A DNA stretch of 64,000 nucleotides, from contig NZ_JBEEAC010000003.1 of the NCBI RefSeq assembly GCF_040120695.1, positions 186,001 to 250,000 of the forward strand. Direction: 5' to 3'. Under the pieces are notes generated by a model, which saw nothing but the letters and a program-made list of their open reading frames with translations, had not been told where the DNA came from and made no database searches. Shown here piece after piece: positions 59,066 through 64,000 of this stretch (within the stretch, counting starts at the first letter, position 1; each line of letters opens with the position of its first letter). This DNA is from Plantactinospora sp040120695. Lineage in GTDB: Bacteria; Actinomycetota; Actinomycetes; Mycobacteriales; Micromonosporaceae. The translations under genes were made by a program, and so were the position numbers.

Positions 59066-59216
59066 AGTCCTCACGAACCGTCTCGAGGTCACGCCTGAGC
59101 TGACCGGCAATGCGCTCGCGCGGCTGCGGTCCACCGAGCTCCGACATCATGACCGGATCACAACGCAAACGGACATACGCATCGAGGTCGGCCGGCTCCA
59201 CGTCACGCAGAAGCAT
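59066..59216 (-). pseudogene. GNAT acetyltransferase N-terminus cut off by the IS element
   Basis: About 50 residues from ATG 59216: MLLRDVEPADLDAYVRLRC, then MMSELGGPQPRERI and LRRDLETVRE, the first helices of a GNAT fold. The match stops where the transposase begins. No continuation is found on the far side of the element, so the insertion was followed by a deletion. Confidence 0.82.
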
Positions 59217-59350
59217 CTCGGGAGCCTACCCAGTCCCGCAGCAACCGACCGTGTTACAGAAGCAGTCGCATATTTGCCGCGGACATTGCGCTGCATCGAG
59301 CGTGTGACGTGAGGTCGCGGCCGGAGACTTGGGCAGGCGGTGCATCATCG

Positions 59351-59989
59351 TTACCGCACGAAGGTGAAGATCCGGCCGCTCGCAGGTGGGCTCTCGGGTT
59401 GCCCGTGGAACAGGTGCACGCCGACCGAGAACAGCGCGCCCGGTGGCGCGTCGAAGGCCAGCTCGGTGAAGCCCACCCCGGCGAACCAGCGCCGGACCGC
59501 CGGGGTCAGGTCGGGATCCCGACGTGTCCGGGTCCAGACCACCGTGGCTCCCGGCGCGCACAGCCTCGGCAGCGAGGCGATCGTTGCTTGGACGTCCTGG
59601 TCGCTGATGTTGCCCAGTACACCGACGAGAAGAACCAGGTCGGCCGGGACAACGGTGCGATACGCGGCGAAGTCACCGGCATCGGCACACATGACGGTGA
59701 TTCCGTCGAGGCCGGCTGTGGCGGTGCGCTCCCGTGCGGCTGCGACGTTGCGCGGATCCTTCTCGATCAACGTCGCATGCACCCGGTAGGCATCCAGACG
59801 TCGGGCCACGACACCGACAAGGTCATCGCCCTGGCCCGCGCAAACGCTGACGACCCGCAACCAGGACTCCGGCCGTCCGTCCAGCCAGTCTCCGATGTGG
59901 CGCTGCACGAGGCGCAGTCTCCGTGACAACGCTGAGGTGTCGTCGGCGTACGACGAATGCCACTCGTGCCAGTCCGTCATTTCGGCCAC
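59351..59989 (-). CDS. Class I SAM-dependent methyltransferase
   Basis: 212 residues. The SAM site is VVSVCAGQGDDLVGVVARR (motif I, GxG with a Cys before it) and VHATLIEKDPRNVAAARE (motif II); VLLVGVLGNISDQDVQATIA and TVVWTRTRRDPDLTPAVRRW are later strands. Similar proteins are common in Streptomyces and Micromonospora, substrate unknown. The start could be GTG 59989 or ATG 59980. It lies in a region of broken genes but has no sign of damage itself. Confidence 0.82.
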   Translation of the reverse strand: MAEMTDWHEWHSSYADDTSALSRRLRLVQRHIGDWLDGRPESWLRVVSVCAGQGDDLVGVVARRLDAYRVHATLIEKDPRNVAAARERTATAGLDGITVMCADAGDFAAYRTVVPADLVLLVGVLGNISDQDVQATIASLPRLCAPGATVVWTRTRRDPDLTPAVRRWFAGVGFTELAFDAPPGALFSVGVHLFHGQPESPPASGRIFTFVR

Positions 59990-60426
59990 CCGACGATGCT
60001 GCCATGCTGGATCAGAACCAGGCCGGTCCCGTCCGCTTCACCGCACAGAAGCACGCCACAAAGAAGCGCTACCCTCGGCGAGCCTCGTGAACGCATCGGT
60101 ACACGGACGTGCCGATGTGAGCGAGTCGGCTATGGCGCATGTCTGTGCGCGGCGAGGCATGCCGATCCGTGCTTCGAGCGAGTGAATCGCCGATTCGGGC
60201 GCGTCGAGGCAAGGGCCAAGTGCGGTCGACGTGCAATGCGAACCTCGCCCGACAGGAAGGGGCAAGCCTCGATATGCTCGGTCGCCTCCGGCGACCCCTG
60301 CTGCCAGGAGTACCACAGTCCGGCCACCGACCGCCCGACCGAGAAGATCTCCACAGCACACCAACACTTCATCACGCCACCCGGCCCACGGACTCGCCCG
60401 GCGGGCCCAATTGTTGCGGTGACCAG
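59990..60426. other. Region without recognised genes
   Basis: About 440 bp of lower coding quality. Several short open frames exist on both strands, none with a recognisable domain or a good ribosome site. It is probably decayed sequence. Confidence 0.4.
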
Positions 60427-60960
60427 TCAGCCCGATTCGCCGCAGTCAGTGACGTCGGCCCGCTTCCGGATCAGGGACGAGTGAACGAGCGGGGATCCGG
60501 TGAGCGTGCTACCGGACTTGGCACCCTCCCAGATGAAGTCCGGCGTATAGCTCCCGTAGCCGTCCAACGGGAACAGGCCGTCGTTGGTCATGTGCCACAG
60601 CCGGGTGGGATCTCGGAACGCCAGCGACAGCACGAACCTGTTGCCGGGATCCTTCAGACGCCCGGCGGGGGTCGCACGGGCCAGAAGCGCTACGTCCCCT
60701 TTCTCGCATGGTCTGAGGTCCTGCTGTTGTCAGAAGAACGCTTCCCCGGATTGCGCGATGGCGAAGATCGCAGCATCTCGGAGCGGGACGGGTGACCTGT
60801 TCAGCACCGAAACCGTCGCGACGATGAAGAAGCTGGACGACTGTGGCCTCGCGGACGCGGCGGTGTCGTCGTCGGCGATCCAGAAGGCCACGCGGGAGGC
60901 GTAGCGCCGTTCGTACCGCTCGCGGACGGTCTGGTTCAACGTGATCTGGTCACGGTTGAC
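60427..60960 (-). pseudogene. Remnant interrupted by an in-frame TGA
   Basis: One frame reads DQITLNQTVRERYERRYASR, VAFWIADDD, SSSFFIVATVSVLNRSPVPL and EAFF, then TGA at 60730-60732, then QQQDLRPCEKGDVALLARA, FVLSLAFRDPTRLWHMTNDG and on to a stop at 60427. The frame is the same before and after the TGA, so a Trp codon changed by one base would explain it. The N-terminus is missing. It resembles actinomycete membrane-associated hypothetical proteins. Confidence 0.7.
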
Positions 60961-61333
60961 CTGCTGCTGCGCTCGTACACGTCGATTTTGTACGCGATCA
61001 GGTCCAGGCACGCCGTGAGCCCGTCAACCTTGGCGGCCACCTGCGCCTGTTGGGCGCGGAGCACGTCGAGGCGGGCGGTTTCGTTGCCGTTGCCCTGCCG
61101 GAGCAGGCCGACATAGCGGCGGATCGTCTCCAGTGGCATGCCGGAGGCCCGCAGGTGGGTGCAGACCCGCAACCATTCGAGGTCCGAGGGGCCGTACATC
61201 CGGTACCCGGTGGCAGAGCGCCGGATCTGGCCGGGCAGCAGTCCTTCCGCTCGTAGAAGCGGAGCGTGTGCACGCTCAGGCCGGTCCGTTCGGCGACCTG
61301 GCCGATGCTCAGTTCCTGGGCGCCGTCGGGCAC
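60936..61333 (-). pseudogene. MerR-family regulator with a one-base frameshift
   Basis: From GTG 61333 it reads ELSIGQVAERTGLSVHTLRF then YERKDCCPARS. Restoring one missing base near 61247 gives YEREGLLPGQIRRSATGYRM, and the other frame continues MYGPSDLEWLRVCTHLRASG to the dimer helix (AQVAAKVDGLTACLDLIAYK). The end is a short non-family tail where it meets the next remnant. The divergent SDR gene is its probable target. Confidence 0.82.
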
Positions 61334-61352
61334 CCGTTCACGGTACCCGGAC

Positions 61353-61383
61353 TTGACCTAGAGTCCGCTCCAATCTCTACGGT
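61353..61383 (+). promoter_or_regulatory. MerR-type promoter with 19-bp spacer
   Basis: TTGACC (61353-61358) and TACGGT (61378-61383) are 19 bp apart, the long spacer that MerR regulators twist. The GAG/CTC dyad lies in the spacer. The box is 8 nt before the ATA at 61392, so the transcript would be leaderless. Confidence 0.55.
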
Positions 61384-61391
61384 TCCGGGTC

Positions 61392-62126
61392 ATAACTGAT
61401 TCTCCTGTTGCCCTGATCACGGGCGGCTCCAGCGGTATCGGCGCCGCGACCGCCCGCCGGTTGCTCCGCGAGGGTTACCGGGTCACCGTGACCGGACGCG
61501 ACCGGGACCGCCTGGCGCGGTTCGCCGTCGCGCTCGACGAACCGGCGGAGCTGCTGACCGTCGTCGCGGATGCCGCCGAGTACGACGCGGTCGTGGCGGC
61601 CGTCGACACCACGGTCGGCGCGTTCGGGCGGTTGGACGTCGCGATCGCCAACGCCGGTTTCGGCACGCACGACACGGTCGCCGACGGGAACCCCGCCGGC
61701 TGGCGCGACATGGTACTGACCAACGTCCTCGGCCCCGCGCTGCTGATCCGGGCCACCGTCGCCCACCCACCTCGGGCCAGCCGTGGCCGGATCATCCTGG
61801 TGGGGAGTGTCGCCGGTGTGGTGCACACCCCCGGCAACATCTACGGGGCGACGAAGTGGGCGGTGACCGGCCTGGCCGAAAACACCAGGCGGATGGTGAC
61901 CGCAGACGGCGTGGGGTTGACCCTGATCGCTCCCGGTGTCGTGCACACCGACTTCTGGCAGCCGGCGAGCGGTGTCCCTGGCCGGCCGTCGCTGACGGCC
62001 GACCAGATCGCCGAGGCGATCGCCTGGACGGTCAGCCAGCCGGCCGGCGTCGACGTGAACACCGTGACCCTGCGACCGGTCGGCCAGGCCGTCCGAACCG
62101 CCCCCGCCTCGCTCGCCGTCAGGTGA
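61392..62126 (+). CDS. Short-chain dehydrogenase/reductase with likely lost start codon
   Basis: 244 residues if read from ATA 61392. The Rossmann motif ALITGGSSGIGAATARRLL begins 6 residues later, NAG (ANAGFGTH), the catalytic Tyr-Lys pair YGATKWA, and the Ser of ILVGSVAG are all present. No ATG, GTG or TTG lies in frame between the upstream stop at 61359 and the Rossmann motif; ATA stands exactly where a leaderless ATG would. The first internal ATG (61461 region) would delete the cofactor site. It is probably poorly or not expressed. Oxidoreductase, substrate unknown. Confidence 0.78.
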   Translation: MTDSPVALITGGSSGIGAATARRLLREGYRVTVTGRDRDRLARFAVALDEPAELLTVVADAAEYDAVVAAVDTTVGAFGRLDVAIANAGFGTHDTVADGNPAGWRDMVLTNVLGPALLIRATVAHPPRASRGRIILVGSVAGVVHTPGNIYGATKWAVTGLAENTRRMVTADGVGLTLIAPGVVHTDFWQPASGVPGRPSLTADQIAEAIAWTVSQPAGVDVNTVTLRPVGQAVRTAPASLAVR

Positions 62127-62191
62127 GCCGGCCGGCTCCCGGTCCGGTAGTCGAGGTGAAGAGGCGAACCGTTGTTGTCGGTGCCCCTGGC

Positions 62192-62197
62192 TAAGCT
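62192..62197 (+). promoter_or_regulatory. Leaderless -10 box TAAGCT
   Basis: TAAGCT lies 6 nt before the GTG at 62204. Confidence 0.6.
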
Positions 62198-62203
62198 GAC
62201 GCG

Positions 62204-63109
62204 GTGATCGGCACGACATCCGCTAAGGTGAATCTCTGGCGCCCGCCGGCGCTTGACGACGGGGTCGCCGCCGCCTACCTGCGCCGGCTGGGTCTCGACC
62301 CAACCACCGAGCGAGCGGAGCGGCCGTCGGTGGCGCAACTGCACCGGCTGCATGCCGCGCACGTCGAGCGGGTGCCGTACGAGACCGTCTGGATCGCCCT
62401 CGGCGAGCGTCGGGAGATCGATCCGGTCGCGGCAGCGGATCACCTGGTGGCCGGGCGTGGCGGCTACTGCTTCCAGCTCAACGGGGCCTTCTCGGCGCTG
62501 CTGACCACCCTCGGCTATCCGGTGACCTGGCACCGGGCCGGCGTGCAGGGCCAGCCCGGCGACCCGGCCGGGGACAGCGGCAACCATCTCGCGTTGACCA
62601 CGGTCCTCGACGGTCGGGGCTGGTGGCTGGACACCGGACTGGGCGACGGGCCGCTCGACCCGGTGCCGCTGCTGGCCGGGGCCTTCGGCCCGGACGACCG
62701 GTTCCGGCTGCGGCCGTCGGACTCGGTGCCGGGCGGCTGGCGGTTCGACCACGAGCCCGGCGGCGCGTTCGTCGGGATGGATTTTTCGGTGACCGCGACC
62801 GGGCCGACCGACCTGCTGGACAAGCACATCGAGGTCTCCACCTCGCCGACGTCCGGAATGGTGCGGGTGGTGACGGTGCAGCACCGGACCCAGGCCGGTG
62901 TCCGGATCATCCGTGGCCGGATGTTCTCCGAGCGGCCGGTGGCCGGCTCCGCGACGGTCCGGCAGCTTTCCGGGTACGCCGAATGGCGCGCCCTGCTGCG
63001 GGAGGTGTTCCGACTGCCGCTCGACGACGTACCGGAGGAGCGGTTGCGGGCGGTGTGGCAGCGGATCGAGGCGGACCATGCCGCATGGGAACGCGACCGC
63101 CAAGCCTGA
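62204..63109 (+). CDS. nat: Arylamine N-acetyltransferase
   Basis: 301 residues. The catalytic triad is visible: Cys89 in GRGGYCFQLNGAF, His128 in GNHLAL and Asp143 in WWLDTGLG. It moves an acetyl group from acetyl-CoA to arylamines or hydrazines; in actinomycetes related proteins also act in amide synthases. The GTG start is set by the -10 box. It stands alone and is followed by convergent galK. Confidence 0.92.
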   Translation: MIGTTSAKVNLWRPPALDDGVAAAYLRRLGLDPTTERAERPSVAQLHRLHAAHVERVPYETVWIALGERREIDPVAAADHLVAGRGGYCFQLNGAFSALLTTLGYPVTWHRAGVQGQPGDPAGDSGNHLALTTVLDGRGWWLDTGLGDGPLDPVPLLAGAFGPDDRFRLRPSDSVPGGWRFDHEPGGAFVGMDFSVTATGPTDLLDKHIEVSTSPTSGMVRVVTVQHRTQAGVRIIRGRMFSERPVAGSATVRQLSGYAEWRALLREVFRLPLDDVPEERLRAVWQRIEADHAAWERDRQA

Positions 63110-63163
63110 AGTCGCCGTGCTGACCCCACCGCCGGGGGCGTCGCCGGGGCAGGGTTTCACACG

Positions 63164-64000
63164 TCAGCCGATCCGTTCGGCTCCGCCCCCCGGGGTGACG
63201 GTGAAGCTGGACGGGGCACGGAAGCCGCGCCGGGCGTACGACTCGGCCACCGTCGACGCCACCGTCTCGGCGGCAGCCGCGTCGACCAGCGCGAGTACGC
63301 AGCCACCGAACCCGCCCCCGGTCATCCGGGCCCCGTACGCCCCGGCGGTCAGGGCCGTCTCGACCGCGGTGTCCACCTCCGGGACGGTGATCTCGAAGTC
63401 GTCCCGCATCGAGGCGTGTGAGGCGGTCAGCAGTGGCCCGATCTCGGCGAGCCGGCCGGCGTGCAGCAGTTCGACCGTCTCCAGTACCCGCTGGTTCTCG
63501 GTGACGACGTGTCGCACCCGGCGGCGTACCGTCTCGTCGTCGAGCTGGGCCAGCGCGGCGTCGAGCCGGTCGACGGTGACGTCCCGCAGCGCCGGCACGC
63601 CGAGAGCGGCGGCGGCTGACTCGCAGGCGGCGCGGCGGGCCGCGTACTCGCCACCGGCGTGCCGGTGCGGCGCGTTGCTGTCGATGACCAGGATGGCGAG
63701 CCCGGCGGCGTCGAGGTCGAACGGCACCTGCTCGACGGCGAGGGTCCGGCAGTCCAGGAAGAGCGCGTGCCCCGGGCGGCAGCGCAGCGAAGCGGACTGG
63801 TCCATGATGCCGCACGGCACCCCGGCGTAGTCGTTCTCGGCCCGCTGCGCCAGCGCCGGCCGGTCGGCCAGCGGCAGGTCGAGTTCGCCGAGGTCGGCCA
63901 GGGCGGTGAGTACGGCGGACTCCAGCGCCGCCGAGGAGGAGAGTCCGGCCCCGAGCGGTACGTCGGAGGCGATCGCCAGCCGGGCCACCGGTACGTCGTG
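63164..64000 (-). CDS. galK: Galactokinase, 5' end outside window
   Basis: About 278 residues of the C-terminal part. The ATP motif VPLGAGLSSSAALESAVLTA, GIMDQSASL, then NAPHRHAGGEY-like and the end MTGGGFGGCVLALV (motif 3) identify a GHMP galactokinase. It phosphorylates galactose at C1 in the Leloir pathway. The frame stays open to the window edge. It converges on the acetyltransferase across about 55 bp. Confidence 0.93.
   Translation of the reverse strand, partial: HDVPVARLAIASDVPLGAGLSSSAALESAVLTALADLGELDLPLADRPALAQRAENDYAGVPCGIMDQSASLRCRPGHALFLDCRTLAVEQVPFDLDAAGLAILVIDSNAPHRHAGGEYAARRAACESAAAALGVPALRDVTVDRLDAALAQLDDETVRRRVRHVVTENQRVLETVELLHAGRLAEIGPLLTASHASMRDDFEITVPEVDTAVETALTAGAYGARMTGGGFGGCVLALVDAAAAETVASTVAESYARRGFRAPSSFTVTPGGGAERIG

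Noticed and set aside
60730..60732. TGA read as selenocysteine
   Set aside because: No hairpin of SECIS type follows and the surrounding gene is truncated, so a nonsense mutation is simpler.
61461..62126. ATG at 61461 as the SDR start
   Set aside because: It would remove the glycine-rich cofactor motif, which lies upstream in the same frame.
1..64000. CRISPR array, prophage or integrative element
   Set aside because: No repeat-spacer array, integrase or phage structural gene was seen; the only clear mobile gene is the IS110 transposase.

Overview
The window looks like a chromosomal segment from a high-GC actinomycete, most likely Micromonosporaceae (Micromonospora or a close relative). I infer this from extreme G/C bias at third codon positions, the core cluster rsmI - metG - tatD - rsmA - ispE - ABC-F - tRNA-Gln - glmU - prs - rplY - pth, SARP/AfsR, PucR, DUF397 and DUF4383 families, and many genes with a TANNNT box 6 to 8 nt before an ATG/GTG start, the signature of leaderless mRNAs. 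No species can be assigned from sequence alone.

Layout. (1) 1-12.4 kb: two related RHS/YD-repeat proteins face each other (3-1727 plus, cut by the window edge; 4955-11311 minus, about 2,118 aa, secreted). Between them lie a PucR-type regulator, a DksA/TraR-like zinc-finger protein, a KhtT N-domain fragment and two small genes; a secreted glycosidase-like protein follows. (2) 12.6-22.2 kb: a SARP/NB-ARC/TPR regulator, an SGNH lipase, a PQQ-type propeller lipoprotein, a protein O-mannosyltransferase, rsmI and a proline-rich membrane protein. (3) 22.3-36.4 kb: the housekeeping series metG, tatD, rsmA, ispE and ABC-F, interrupted by a SAM methyltransferase, an ECF sigma factor with a membrane partner, and a decayed stretch (26.3-28.7 kb) with an esterase pseudogene bracketed by two covarying hairpin repeats and a frameshifted XRE gene. 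(4) 36.5-44.9 kb: two DUF4383 membrane proteins, a TetR regulator, a fatty-acid desaturase with operator-like dyads, an HTH/LAGLIDADG-like protein, tRNA-Gln(UUG), glmU, prs, rplY and pth. (5) 44.9-50.4 kb: a sulfate-activation operon (cysQ, cysD, cysN) headed by a short ORF overlapping cysQ, then a VWA protein with a membrane partner. (6) 51.0-57.1 kb: two divergent operons that look like a type VII (ESX/WXG100-type) secretion effector module. The plus operon encodes a small helical protein, a 608-aa WXG + RTX + M91 zinc metallopeptidase, a coupled lipoprotein and a small protein ending in an RHIM-like amyloid (BASS-type) motif. The minus operon encodes an EspC-like helical protein, a 370-aa WXG-containing protein, a lipoprotein and a RidA-family protein. 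(7) 57.4-61.4 kb: a decay zone with a frameshifted zinc-ribbon gene, an IS110-family transposase that truncates a GNAT gene, a methyltransferase, a nonsense-interrupted remnant and a frameshifted MerR gene facing an SDR gene whose start codon seems to have become ATA. (8) 62.2-64 kb: an arylamine N-acetyltransferase and a galactokinase cut by the window edge.

How the parts fit together. The core genes serve rRNA modification, translation, isoprenoid and cell-wall precursors and nucleotide supply. The cys genes make and recycle sulfate-activation nucleotides. The RHS pair and the M91 module are the two likely conflict or cell-surface effector systems. The M91 module is my best candidate for an under-described system: a T7SS-type adaptor plus calcium-binding repeats plus a metallopeptidase, with a candidate immunity lipoprotein and an amyloid-signalling partner joined by overlapping start and stop codons. 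No ESX machinery gene lies in the window, so secretion is inferred from family features only.
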